Notes under the pieces: generated by a model
Told to the model about the DNA's origin: nothing
Databases searched by the model: none
What the model saw: only the letters and a program-made list of their open reading frames with translations
Shown: piece by piece, positions 35,089 to 43,354 of the stretch
Numbering within the stretch: the stretch's first letter is position 1
How the letters are laid out: the number at the start of each line of letters is the position of its first letter
Translations under genes and position numbers: made by a program
Source of the DNA: Luteococcus sp038433155
Lineage (GTDB): Bacteria > Actinomycetota > Actinomycetes > Propionibacteriales > Propionibacteriaceae
Reading direction: 5' to 3'
DNA: 64,000 bases
Assembly (NCBI RefSeq): GCF_038433155.1
Contig: NZ_JBCDMW010000007.1
Location: forward strand, 1-64,000

Positions 35089-35208
35089 CTGGGACGAGCG
35101 TCCAATTCTGGAAAGTGACCGCGGGAATGCCGGCAATTCCTGCTGCCGGGCGGGGCGCCGCTGACCAGGGGAAGTCTGGCGGCACCTTTTCAGAATGTGA
35201 TCGTCAGA
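35089..35208. repeat. Dispersed palindromic element, copy 6 (decayed)
   Basis: The left arm is CGTCCAATTCTGGAAAGTGA then CCGCGGGAATGCC. The right arm is reduced to CACCTTTTCAGAATGTGATC and runs up to or just into the argO stop codon at 35204. It lies downstream of argO and upstream of the zinc-ribbon gene. Confidence 0.6.
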
Positions 35209-35794
35209 GCACCAGGCTGACGGCCACCGCCAGCATCACCAGGCCGACCACCACGTCCACTCCCCGCCATACCGATGGCCGGGCCAATGGGCCAGACAGG
35301 GCCCGCGCCCCGAAGCCCAGACCGGTGAACCAGACCACGGAGGCGCACATCGCGCCCACCGCAAAAGCCCACTTCAAGTCTCCGTGGCTGGCGGCAATGG
35401 ATCCCAGCATCACCACCGTGTCCAGGTACACGTGCGGATTCAGCCAAGTGACGGCCAGCACCGTGGTCAGTACCGAAGACCGGCTCCGGGTGCCCTCATC
35501 GGCCAGCGCGCCCGGGGCAAGAGCGGCCCGGAAGGATCCCATCGCGCACCAGGTCAGATAGCCGGCGCCCAGCCAACTCATGGCCCGCAGCGCCGCGGGA
35601 TGGGCGGTGGCCACCGCGCCCATTCCGGCCGTTCCGGCCCCGATCAGCACCAGGTCTCCCAGGGCGCAGACCGTCACCACCAGACCGACATGCTCCCGGC
35701 GCAGCCCTTGACGAAGAACCAGGGCATTCTGCACGCCGATCACGATGATGAGCGAGAGGCCGGTGAGCAGTCCGGTCAGCCAGGTGGAAATCAT
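35204..35794 (-). CDS. LysE/ArgO-family amino-acid exporter
   Basis: A 196-residue membrane exporter with about six helices. It begins TGLLTGLSLIIVIGVQNALVLRQGL, the LysE-family signature with the NAxVLRQG motif, and has AVTWLNPHVYLDTVVMLGS in the second half, also diagnostic. It exports basic amino acids (lysine or arginine). It is divergent from an ArgP/LysG-type regulator, the classical arrangement. ATG 35794 is preceded by TAACGT (35802-35807) with seven bases between. Confidence 0.9.
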   Translation of the reverse strand: MISTWLTGLLTGLSLIIVIGVQNALVLRQGLRREHVGLVVTVCALGDLVLIGAGTAGMGAVATAHPAALRAMSWLGAGYLTWCAMGSFRAALAPGALADEGTRSRSSVLTTVLAVTWLNPHVYLDTVVMLGSIAASHGDLKWAFAVGAMCASVVWFTGLGFGARALSGPLARPSVWRGVDVVVGLVMLAVAVSLVL

Positions 35795-35801
35795 GCGGGA
35801 A

Positions 35802-35857
35802 ACGTTAGGGATCGAGCCAGATGAAGACAAACGATTCTTTCTGAGGTTTCCTAAGAT
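35802..35857. promoter_or_regulatory. Divergent argO/argP promoters
   Basis: The 69-bp region has TAACGT (minus strand, 35802-35807, seven bases before the argO ATG) and TAAGAT (plus strand, 35852-35857, six bases before the regulator ATG). Both genes appear leaderless. The A/T-rich middle probably holds the regulator's binding site. Confidence 0.5.
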
Positions 35858-35863
35858 GTCCTC

Positions 35864-36736
35864 ATGAATGGTGATTGGCTACGCACGATGATCGCGGTGG
35901 TGGACGAGGGCAGCTTCGAGGCGGCCGCTGATGACCTACGGATCTCGCCCTCGGCGGTGAGCCAGCGGATCAAGGCCCTGGAGGCCCGGCTGGGTCAGGT
36001 GGTGGTGCGCCGCACCCTGCCCTGCGCCCCCACGACCGCCGGGGAGGTGCTGCTGCGAATGGCCCGCCAGGTGGTGTTCCTGGAGGACGAGACCCTCGCC
36101 GAACTGGGCCGCGGCCAGGGCGGTGCGGTGCTCCGGATGGCGGTGAATGCGGACTCGCTGGCCACCTGGTTTCGTCCGGTCTTGCGGGAGGCGGCCGGCT
36201 GGGAAGGCCTGACCCTGCGCCTAGAGGTGGAGGACCAAGGGCACTCGTCAGAGCTGCTGCGCCGGGGAGATGTGATCGCCGCCGTCACCTCCGACCCGGT
36301 CCCGGTGGCTGGCTGTCGAACCGAGCGCTTGGGGGCCATGCGCTATCTGCCGGTGGCGTCCCCGGAACTGGTGGCCCGGCACGGCGGCCTGGATGGCCTC
36401 CGCTGGGCCGAGCTCCCCGCCCTGCGGTACAACGCCAAGGATGACCTCCAGCTCGATTTCCTGCGGAGGAAGGGAATTCACGACGTTCCCCCACAGCCGC
36501 AGGTACCTGGCTCGGAGGCCTTCCTGGCTGGGGTGCTGGCCGGCCTGGCGTGGGGGATGATCCCCAAGGCGCAACTGGCGAGCCACCTGGAAGACGGCAG
36601 CCTGGTCCGACTGCCCGGCGAGCCGGCCGATGTGGGGCTGCACTGGCAGGTGTGGAGGGTGGACTCCCCGCGGATCGAACGAGCCACGGCAGCCGTGCGT
36701 CGGGCCGCGCGCGGCCTGGCCCAGGGAGGAACCTGA
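35864..36736 (+). CDS. LysR-family regulator, ArgP/LysG type
   Basis: A 290-residue transcription factor. The N-terminal helix-turn-helix reads EAAADDLRISPSAVSQRIKALE, with the ArgP-type SPSAVSQRIKALE. The effector-binding domain follows (about 90-285), with YNAKDDLQLDFLRR as in the lysine/arginine-sensing group. It probably activates the divergent exporter when basic amino acids accumulate. Its stop directly abuts the stop of a possible small ORF on the other strand. Confidence 0.9.
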   Translation: MNGDWLRTMIAVVDEGSFEAAADDLRISPSAVSQRIKALEARLGQVVVRRTLPCAPTTAGEVLLRMARQVVFLEDETLAELGRGQGGAVLRMAVNADSLATWFRPVLREAAGWEGLTLRLEVEDQGHSSELLRRGDVIAAVTSDPVPVAGCRTERLGAMRYLPVASPELVARHGGLDGLRWAELPALRYNAKDDLQLDFLRRKGIHDVPPQPQVPGSEAFLAGVLAGLAWGMIPKAQLASHLEDGSLVRLPGEPADVGLHWQVWRVDSPRIERATAAVRRAARGLAQGGT

Positions 36737-36901
36737 TCAGTCGTGTCCCTCCTGGGGCGGGTCGGATCGGGCGATCACTGGTCCCGCGCGCCACGGGTGC
36801 AGGAACACGGGCTCGCTCGGACCCCATCGCTCTGTGTTTTCCAGCCAGCTCTCCCGCCGCGCCGGATCACCCGTAGGTGCCGGCAAGGGATCGGTCACCA
36901 T
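36737..36901 (-). CDS. Possible small protein of 54 aa
   Basis: ATG 36901 with an AGAGGGGA purine stretch upstream opens a 54-codon frame ending in a TGA that abuts the regulator's TGA (TGATCA). The product is acidic and Pro-rich, with WLENTERWGPSEP and WRAGPVIARSDPP. No family is recognised. Third-position G/C of about 75 percent is only modest support. Confidence 0.35.
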   Translation of the reverse strand: MVTDPLPAPTGDPARRESWLENTERWGPSEPVFLHPWRAGPVIARSDPPQEGHD

Positions 36902-37160
36902 GGAGAAGTCCCCTCTGTGCGGGGGAAGGCAAGGGGAGGTGGCGAGCAGTATCCGGATGGTGACGGAGCCCACCTCCGCGAGGCGAAGGCACGTTTCCCT
37001 CGTCGGGTCCACGCCACGGCCGTGGCCGCATTTCCCGGGGATCCGAGGACCTGCACGTACAACCCGCAGTTCTCCGCGAAAATCCAGTCGGCAACCAGAA
37101 CCCCGATTCGGGGGAGCCGTGACGGGCCGGCGCCGAAGTCACGTCCAGCTCGACAACCTG
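36902..37160. other. Gene-free spacer
   Basis: Between the possible small ORF and palindrome copy 7 no start-site-supported frame, RNA fold or repeat is recognised. Confidence 0.5.
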
Positions 37161-37283
37161 GCGGACGGATGTCCAGTTCTGGAAATCACCCTTTGGAATC
37201 CAGCCAGGTGACGGCCGACCACGGGAAGGACCCGGTCAGCCGGATTCTTGAGGTCGATCCTCAGAACAGGACGGATGTCCCAC
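37161..37283. repeat. Dispersed palindromic element, copy 7
   Basis: The outer arms GGACGGATGTCCAGTTCTGG and its partner near GAACAGGACGGATGTCC share the motif but no longer pair well at the tips. Inner arms TTTGGAATCC and GGATTCTTGAGGTCGATCC pair. It lies between convergent genes. Confidence 0.7.
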
Positions 37284-37298
37284 TGTGTGGGTGGCGGC

Positions 37299-38981
37299 TC
37301 AGTGATCCGGATGGTGTTCCAAGTGGCCATGCACCAGAGGAACGACGGCCGCTCCCTCGCCAGCGGCCGAGGCCACCCGCTTCATCGACCCGGCGCGAGT
37401 GTCGCCCACGGCGAAGACCCCGGGAAGGCTCGTCTCCAGGGCGGCCGGGGGACGCCCGTCGTGCCAAGCCCAGCGTGGGGTGTCGGCGCCGGTGAGGATG
37501 AAGCCGCGCTCGTCCAGCGCAATGGCGGGCGGCAGCCACCCGTTGTGGGTCTGGGCGCCGATCAGCAGGAACAGCCCATCGGCCGGGATCCGCTCGCGAA
37601 CGTCGTCCAGCATCGAGGCCACCGTCACCCACTCCAGCCTGCCGTCGCCGCCACCGTCGACGATGGCGGCATTGCCACGCACCAGGATCCGAGGGTTGGC
37701 CTCGATCTCGTCGATCAGGTAGCGGCTCATGGTTTCCGCCAGCCCTGCCCGACGCACCACCAGGGTGACGGTCTCCGCAAACCGGGCCAGGTGCATAGCG
37801 GCCTGGCCAGCGGAATTCCCGCCGCCCACCACCACCGCATGCTGCCCCGCCAGGTCTCCGGCGGCGGTGGTCACGGCGCCGTAGTGCACGCCCCGGCCCA
37901 CCCGATCCTCGATGGACTCCACGCCCAGCCGCCGATAGCTCACTCCGGTGGCCAGGACCACGGTGCGGCCCGTCAGGGTGCCGCCATCGGTGCGCAACAC
38001 GAAGCGGTCCCCGGTTGAAGTGAGGCCGGTGGCTGGCCAACCCGTCCAGAAGCGGGTGCCGAAGCGCACGGCCTGCGCTCGGGCCCGCTGCGCCAGCCGT
38101 ACCCCGGAGATGCCGCGGGGGAAGCCCAGATAGTTCCGGATCATCGACGAGGTGCCGGCCTGCCCGCCCACCGCCTCGGCCTCAAGCACATGGGTGGTGA
38201 GCCCCTCCGAGGAGGCGTACACGCTGGCCGCAAGCCCGGCCGGGCCGGCGCCGATGATCAGCACGTCGGCACATTCGTCGGCCTCGATCTGGTCCGGGCG
38301 GCCATAGAAGCGCCCGGCCACCTCCCGCACGCTGGCCGGTGAGAACGGTTCCCCGAACTGCGGGGCGAAGACCATCGGCAGGCGACGCTCGGCCGGATCC
38401 ACCAGAGCCATCAGCTCGCGCCCCTTGTCGGAATCAGGTCGCACGGTCTTCCACGGCATTCCCACCCGGTGGAAGTAGTCGTGCAGCGCCAGCCCCAGCG
38501 GGTCCCGGGCCGCGGCGACGATCACCACATTGGCCACTACGGGTCCGCCCACCATGTGGCCCCAATCGCTGAGCATCTCGGTCACCGCGGTGTGGAATTC
38601 CTCATCGCGCACGCCCCGGGGCAACAGCAGGGAGGCGTCGAAGACATTGCGCGCCAAGTCCGTGCGTAGGGCGACGGCGTCCTGCGTGAACCGATCCCAG
38701 GGGATCACCACCAGCCGTCGGGCATTGGGCAGCATGGCGCGCCACTGCTCGAAGGCGTCGCTTACTTCCGCGTCGGGCAGCCGGGAGTCCGAGACCAGCA
38801 GCGCCACCCGGCCCTGCTCGCGTTCGATCGAGCGGATGAGCTGGCAGGCATCCTCGCAGTCGCGGGCGGTGCGCAGCGCGTAGTCCCGGGCGTAGCGCCC
38901 GAACTCGTCGGCCAGGAAGTCGGCATGCTCGGGGCTGACGAGCAGGATGTAGGGCTTGGCGGGGATCACGGGCGCTCCCAT
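37299..38981 (-). CDS. Thioredoxin-reductase-like flavoprotein with N-terminal receiver-like domain
   Basis: A 560-residue protein. Residues 1 to about 130 look like a receiver-type fold (ILLVSPEHADFLADEFGRYA, then LLVSDSRLP with an Asp at the right place). After a linker domain, a TrxB-like reductase begins at about 238 with the FAD motif IIGAGPAGLAA. The NADPH motif is VVGGGNSAGQAAM, and the FAD-closing segment is GVFAVGDTRAGSMKRVASAAGEG. The CxxC pair of thioredoxin reductases is absent; GGQAGTSSMIRNYLGFP stands in that neighbourhood. The electron acceptor is unknown. Actinomycetes have comparable response-regulator/TrxR fusions. Confidence 0.82.
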   Translation of the reverse strand: MGAPVIPAKPYILLVSPEHADFLADEFGRYARDYALRTARDCEDACQLIRSIEREQGRVALLVSDSRLPDAEVSDAFEQWRAMLPNARRLVVIPWDRFTQDAVALRTDLARNVFDASLLLPRGVRDEEFHTAVTEMLSDWGHMVGGPVVANVVIVAAARDPLGLALHDYFHRVGMPWKTVRPDSDKGRELMALVDPAERRLPMVFAPQFGEPFSPASVREVAGRFYGRPDQIEADECADVLIIGAGPAGLAASVYASSEGLTTHVLEAEAVGGQAGTSSMIRNYLGFPRGISGVRLAQRARAQAVRFGTRFWTGWPATGLTSTGDRFVLRTDGGTLTGRTVVLATGVSYRRLGVESIEDRVGRGVHYGAVTTAAGDLAGQHAVVVGGGNSAGQAAMHLARFAETVTLVVRRAGLAETMSRYLIDEIEANPRILVRGNAAIVDGGGDGRLEWVTVASMLDDVRERIPADGLFLLIGAQTHNGWLPPAIALDERGFILTGADTPRWAWHDGRPPAALETSLPGVFAVGDTRAGSMKRVASAAGEGAAVVPLVHGHLEHHPDH

Positions 38982-39010
38982 CCAGGAGGGTGTGGGCCCA
39001 GCGTAATCCT

Positions 39011-39130
39011 CGGTCGGGTGTCCAATTCTGGGAATCGACCTCCGGAATCCTGCCGGCCGGTGGGTCTAGGTGGGAGCCGACCGAACCGGGGAAATCTCGG
39101 GGTGTCTTTCCAGAATTGGACGCCCGACCC
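39011..39130. repeat. Dispersed palindromic element, copy 8
   Basis: Both outer arms are near consensus: CGGTCGGGTGTCCAATTCTG at 39011 and CCAGAATTGGACGCCCGACC near 39129. The inner right arm has drifted (CTCGGGGTGTCTTTCC). It lies between divergent genes. A TACGCT hexamer (39000-39005, minus strand) abuts its left edge. Confidence 0.85.
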
Positions 39131-39227
39131 AATCCATGGGGGCGCCTCACCGGGAATAGTGCGGTCGTCCCGACGTTGTGCTGGGAGCACGGCATCTCAC
39201 GAACAGGTCGCCCCAGCAGGAGGAATC

Positions 39228-39872
39228 ATGACCAAGATCACCGTCATTGGCGCCCACGGCAAGGTGGCGCTGTTGGCGCTGCCGCCGCTTGTCCAGGCAG
39301 AAAACCAGGTGGACGGGATCATCCGGAACCCCCACCATGCGCCAGACATCGCCCAGACCGGGGCCACCCCCGTCGTCGCCGATGTGGAGCACATGAGCAC
39401 CCAGGAGCTGACCGACCTGCTGCGCGGCAGCGACGCCATCGTCTGGTCCGCCGGCGCCGGCGGGGGGAACCCGCAGCGAACCTACGCGGTGGACCGGGAT
39501 GCCGCCATCCGCAGCATGCAGGCCGCCGAGGCTGCCGGGGTGAAGCGGTACGTGATGGTCTCCTACTTCGGCGCCGGCCCGGACCATGGGATCAGCCCGG
39601 AGAACTCCTTCTTTGCCTACGCCGAGGCCAAGTCCGCCGCCGACGAGCACCTGATGCAGACCCAGCTGGACTGGACGGTGCTGCGGCCCAGCAAGCTCAC
39701 CCTGGCCGAGCCCACCGGCCGGATCGACACCGCCGCCCAGGTCGCCGGTGAGGTCTCCCGGGCCAATGTCGCCCGGGTGATTGCCGCGGTGGTGGCGGAG
39801 CCGGGCACCATCGGGAAGGTGATCGCCTTCAACGACGGCGAGACCCCGGTGCAGCAGGCCATCACCGCCTGA
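39228..39872 (+). CDS. NAD(P)-binding SDR-like protein (atypical short-chain dehydrogenase)
   Basis: A 214-residue Rossmann protein. The nucleotide motif is ITVIGAHGKVALLALPPL (GxxGxx variant), followed by SDAIVWSAGAGGG and the active-site-like YFGAGPDHG/YAEAKSAADEHL. Tyr and Lys spacing fits the NAD(P)H-binding (NmrA/YwnB-like) group. The reaction is unknown. AGGAGGAA directly precedes ATG 39228. Confidence 0.83.
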   Translation: MTKITVIGAHGKVALLALPPLVQAENQVDGIIRNPHHAPDIAQTGATPVVADVEHMSTQELTDLLRGSDAIVWSAGAGGGNPQRTYAVDRDAAIRSMQAAEAAGVKRYVMVSYFGAGPDHGISPENSFFAYAEAKSAADEHLMQTQLDWTVLRPSKLTLAEPTGRIDTAAQVAGEVSRANVARVIAAVVAEPGTIGKVIAFNDGETPVQQAITA

Positions 39873-39932
39873 ACACCCCCCCCACACACACAGGTGGAGC
39901 GGCGGGCAGGGCGGCTGCGGGATGATGGGGTC

Positions 39933-41297
39933 ATGCCCCAGGAGCGCTATCCGGTGCCGCCGGAACCGCCGGTCTACCGGCGCGCGCCCGGCAAGGTCTC
40001 CGCGCGGCGCACCTTCGCGGTCTTCGAGCTCCTCTCGGCCGCCTTCGTCGTGGTGGCCCTGGCCCTGGCCTTCTGGCTGGCGGCGATCCTGCTGACCAGC
40101 GGATTTCGTGGCCACACGGTGCGTTTCCTCCACCTCCTGCTGTTCTGGGGGGTCACCGCCTATCTGGCCCTGCCCCGCGTGCACCAGTTGTTCACGCTGC
40201 TCTACCTGCCGGACTACTTCATCGGCCGCACCCGCACGTCCGACGGGGTACTGGGTGACCCGATCAACCTGGCCTTCGACGGCAATGAGCACGACGTGCA
40301 CGCCGTGATGCGGGCCGCCGGCTGGACCCGGGCCGACGACCTCTCGGTGCGCTCGGCCTGGGGGATGATCCACTCGTCGGTGCTGCGTCGCTCCTATCCG
40401 GCGGCCCCGGTGTCCGGTCTGTTCCTGTTTGGCCGACGGCAGGATTTCGCCTACCAGCAGGAGGTCGACGGGAATCCGGCGCGCCGCCACCACGTGCGTT
40501 TCTGGCGCACCCCGCCCGGCTGGTTGCTGCCCGGCGGTCACGCGGCACAGTGGCTGGCGGCCGCCACCTATGACCGGGCTGTGGGCTTTTCCATGTTCAC
40601 CTGGCAGATCACGCACAAGATCGACGAGGACATCGACATCGAGCGGGACTACCTGATCGACACCATCCGGTATGCGGATCCGGCCAGCCGGGTGGAGGTG
40701 ATCCACGGTTTCTCGACGGCCTACCACCACCGCAACGGCGGGGGAGACCGGGTGCGCACCGACGGTGACCTGCCCGTCGTGGACGTCACGGAGGCGCTGA
40801 TGCGGGTGGCGCCGGAGAAGATCTCGGCCCGGGTCTACCCCTATCCGGGTTTCGCGCGGCACGGGGTGCCCCCGGCGGCGCTGTGGATCACCGGGGTCCT
40901 GGTGGCCGGCCGCGCCCTGATGGTGGCCGGCGCCTGGCTGTTCGCGTGGCTGCGCGGCGCCGCCGGCCCCTTGCTGGGCGAGACCCTCGGCGACCTGCGG
41001 TTCTCCGCCGTCTGGGCGTTGGCGGCCGTGGTGTTGTGGTGGTTCATCATCGCCCGCAAGCGGATCGCCTGGGTGCTGCTGATGCTGGTGGCCGTGATCG
41101 ACGCGGTCTACCTGCTGGCCGACGTCACTGCAAACACCGCCTCTCTGGGCAGCCTGCTGGCTGCGGGTCTGGCCGTGTTGACGGTGCTGGCGGTCAGCGC
41201 CTCGCCGGTGCGGGACTGGGTCTCCCGGGGCCGCCGTGAACCCAAGGTCACCATTCCAGAGACCCACTGGCGCCAGCGCCTCGACCAGCCGCGATGA
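39933..41297 (+). CDS. Membrane protein with LssY C-terminal-type domain
   Basis: A 454-residue protein. Two transmembrane helices lie at about 27-75, then a soluble domain beginning GRTRTSDGVLGDPINLAFDG and containing MRAAGWTRADDLS and HHVRFWRTP, typical of the LssY_C family, then four C-terminal helices. The function is unknown. ATG 39933 is preceded by GATGAT with six bases between. GTG 39894 is an in-frame alternative. Confidence 0.78.
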   Translation: MPQERYPVPPEPPVYRRAPGKVSARRTFAVFELLSAAFVVVALALAFWLAAILLTSGFRGHTVRFLHLLLFWGVTAYLALPRVHQLFTLLYLPDYFIGRTRTSDGVLGDPINLAFDGNEHDVHAVMRAAGWTRADDLSVRSAWGMIHSSVLRRSYPAAPVSGLFLFGRRQDFAYQQEVDGNPARRHHVRFWRTPPGWLLPGGHAAQWLAAATYDRAVGFSMFTWQITHKIDEDIDIERDYLIDTIRYADPASRVEVIHGFSTAYHHRNGGGDRVRTDGDLPVVDVTEALMRVAPEKISARVYPYPGFARHGVPPAALWITGVLVAGRALMVAGAWLFAWLRGAAGPLLGETLGDLRFSAVWALAAVVLWWFIIARKRIAWVLLMLVAVIDAVYLLADVTANTASLGSLLAAGLAVLTVLAVSASPVRDWVSRGRREPKVTIPETHWRQRLDQPR

Positions 41298-41330
41298 GCC
41301 CCAGGCCGCTCGACGTGCGAGCATGGCGGC

Positions 41331-41660
41331 ATGCATTGGATCATCCTGGTGCTCTCCGGCCTGTTCGAGGCCGTCTGGGCCACCGCCCTGGACCGGATCT
41401 CCGGCCTCAGTCGCCCCGTGCCCATCGTGGTCTTCCTGGCGGCCATGGCCATTTCCATGGCCGGTCTGGCCTTCGGCATGCGGGAGATTCCCGTCGGCAC
41501 CGCCTATGCCGTGTGGGTGGGGATCGGGGCGACGGCCACCGTCGCGTGGGCGATGCTCACCGGCAATGAGCCCGTCAGTGTGGTGAAACTGCTTCTGGTG
41601 GGCGGAATCGTTGGCTGCGTGATCGGGCTGAAGCTGGTCAGCGGCGTCGACGCCCATTGA
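41331..41660 (+). CDS. Small multidrug resistance protein, SugE/Gdx-like
   Basis: A 109-residue four-helix transporter. The essential membrane glutamate is in LSGLFEAVWATAL, and GTAYAVWVGIGA is the helix 3 motif of the Gdx (guanidinium exporter) branch, whose SugE form starts WIILV. Export of guanidinium or quaternary ammonium compounds is likely. Only 33 bases separate it from the preceding gene, so no guanidine riboswitch fits. GAGCAT lies six bases before the ATG. Confidence 0.85.
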   Translation: MHWIILVLSGLFEAVWATALDRISGLSRPVPIVVFLAAMAISMAGLAFGMREIPVGTAYAVWVGIGATATVAWAMLTGNEPVSVVKLLLVGGIVGCVIGLKLVSGVDAH

Positions 41661-41760
41661 TTGGGCGGGCGTCGGCGCCACGACGTATCGTGGGGGCTGA
41701 GGGGGATCGACAGACGCGAGCGGCCGGGGCGCGTCCGCTGGACGCAACCCTGGAGACGCG

Positions 41761-42996
41761 ATGACACCCCTTGAACCGCCGCGCGACGGCAGTCCCGCCG
41801 CGCCCCCGCCACGGCCGAGCGATGCCCCCAACCTGGTCACCGCCGGCGGCTGGGCCTTCCTGCTGACCGCCTTCATCTCCCGGCTGCCGTCGTCGATGGT
41901 CCAACTGGGCTACCTGATGGTGCTCAACCAGGATGGGCGCGGGTTGGGGGTCGGTGGGTTGGCGGTGGCCGCGGTGGGGCTCGGCAGCGCCGTCGGGGCC
42001 CCGGTGGTGGGGCGGCTGGTGGATCGGTTCGGTCCGCTGCGGGTGGTGGCCGGCGCGACCATGGTCTCGTTGCTGGGCCAGGTCTGGTTCCTGACCGGGT
42101 TGATCCAGCATGCGGTCTCGGCCCAGTTGCTGGCCGCCGCGGCGGTGGTGGGAGCCGCCAATCCACAGATCGGTCCGATTGCCCGGAGCCACTGGTCCCA
42201 TTTGGCCGCCCGGCTGGGCCAACCGCGGCTGGTGTCCAAGGCGCTGGGCTATGAGGGCGCGGTGGATGAGATCGGGTTCGTGATCGGGCCGGTGCTGGCC
42301 AGCGTGCTGGTGAGCTGGCTCGGTGCCTCCCCGGCCGCCTTGGCCATGATGGCGATGACGCTGGTGCTGCAGGGCGTCTTCGTCGCCCACCTGTTCTCCG
42401 CGCGTTCCCGCTGGCGCACCTCGACGGGTGCCGCCCCCGGCGCCTCGGGCCACAGCCGGGCCGGTCTGGCGGTGCTCTGGCCGATGCTGGCCTGTCTGGG
42501 CGTCGGCATCCTCTTCGGCGCGACGCAGACCACCCTGACCGCCCTGTTCGCAGCCCGGTCGATGCCGGGCGTGACCGGTCTGGTCTATGGCTGCGTCGGC
42601 GTGGGCAGCGGCGTGGCGAGCCTGCTCATCGGGCACCTCTCCCCGCGATTCCCGGTCTGGCTACGCGTCCTGTCCGGTGCTCTGGCCATGGTGTCCGGTG
42701 CCGGCCTGATGATGCTGCTGCCCGGGGCCTGGCTGGCGTCGGTGGTGGCCGTGCTGCTGGGGGTCGGCGCCGGGGTGAGTCTGGTCAGTTCCTTCGGCTG
42801 GATGGAGCGCATTGCACCGCGGGACCGAGTGGCCACCATGATGACGATGCTGGCCACCTGCCTCACCTTGGGGGTCAGTGGTGGCGCCGCAGCGGCGGGC
42901 CAGCTGGTCAGCAGTCCGGCGCACGGGATGTGGCCGGTGCTGGGCTCGGGACTGTTGGCCGGGCTGGCGGCCGTCGGGATGCGTCGCGGCTCCTGA
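41761..42996 (+). CDS. MFS transporter
   Basis: A 411-residue, twelve-helix major facilitator. The first half has VVGRLVDRFGPLRVVAGAT (motif A). Helix 7 starts after a basic loop at about 220-240. It falls in the group of small actinobacterial MFS proteins of unknown substrate. The ATG is preceded by GGAGACGCG. Its stop abuts the stop of a small minus-strand ORF. Confidence 0.82.
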   Translation: MTPLEPPRDGSPAAPPPRPSDAPNLVTAGGWAFLLTAFISRLPSSMVQLGYLMVLNQDGRGLGVGGLAVAAVGLGSAVGAPVVGRLVDRFGPLRVVAGATMVSLLGQVWFLTGLIQHAVSAQLLAAAAVVGAANPQIGPIARSHWSHLAARLGQPRLVSKALGYEGAVDEIGFVIGPVLASVLVSWLGASPAALAMMAMTLVLQGVFVAHLFSARSRWRTSTGAAPGASGHSRAGLAVLWPMLACLGVGILFGATQTTLTALFAARSMPGVTGLVYGCVGVGSGVASLLIGHLSPRFPVWLRVLSGALAMVSGAGLMMLLPGAWLASVVAVLLGVGAGVSLVSSFGWMERIAPRDRVATMMTMLATCLTLGVSGGAAAAGQLVSSPAHGMWPVLGSGLLAGLAAVGMRRGS

Positions 42997-43197
42997 TCAG
43001 GCCTCGTCGGGGCGGGCCTGGCGCGCCCAGGTTCGTGGCCTCTCCACCGTGGGGACGGCGCGGGTGAGGCCCACCATGTCCCGGTGGTCGACTGCTGTCT
43101 GGTTGCGGGTGGTGCCGGCCCAGTCCTGTTCGTCGCGGATCACGGTGGTGCGGGTGGCGAAGAAGTAGGACTCACGGGGGGAACGGTCAATGGTCAT
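42997..43197 (-). CDS. Small protein of 66 aa
   Basis: ATG 43197 has a strong GAGGAG site eight bases upstream. The product is Arg- and Thr-rich with RESYFFATRTTVIRDEQDW and HRDMVGLTRAVP; no family is recognised and there is no membrane segment. The upstream region up to about 43310 looks like a promoter plus a 5' leader of about 95 nt with a dyad at 43281. It is convergent with the MFS gene, with stops touching. Confidence 0.55.
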   Translation of the reverse strand: MTIDRSPRESYFFATRTTVIRDEQDWAGTTRNQTAVDHRDMVGLTRAVPTVERPRTWARQARPDEA

Positions 43198-43280
43198 GCG
43201 AAACTCCTCGGGGCACGGCGGGGCCGGCCCTGCTCGTCGTTGGGATTGGTGTGGTGGCGCCACGCTGGGGGGCGACGAGG

Positions 43281-43296
43281 AGACCACTGATGGTCT
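43281..43296. promoter_or_regulatory. Inverted repeat near the small-gene promoter
   Basis: AGACCA (43281-43286), CTGA, TGGTCT (43291-43296) form a perfect 6-4-6 dyad. On the minus strand it lies just downstream of a TATGTG hexamer at about 43303-43308, where an operator would be expected for the 66-aa gene. Confidence 0.35.
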
Positions 43297-43354
43297 GACC
43301 ACATAGGTGAAAGCGCCCCGGTGGCCGGAATATTCCCAACCCGAACTGGGCGGA

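Noticed and set aside
41298..41330. Guanidine riboswitch before the SugE/Gdx-like gene
   Set aside because: Thirty-three bases cannot hold any known guanidine riboswitch class, and no ACGR hairpin loops are present.
39147..41876. 909-codon minus-strand frame
   Set aside because: It covers the SDR, LssY-like and SMR genes on the other strand, whose products are recognisable, and is low complexity itself.
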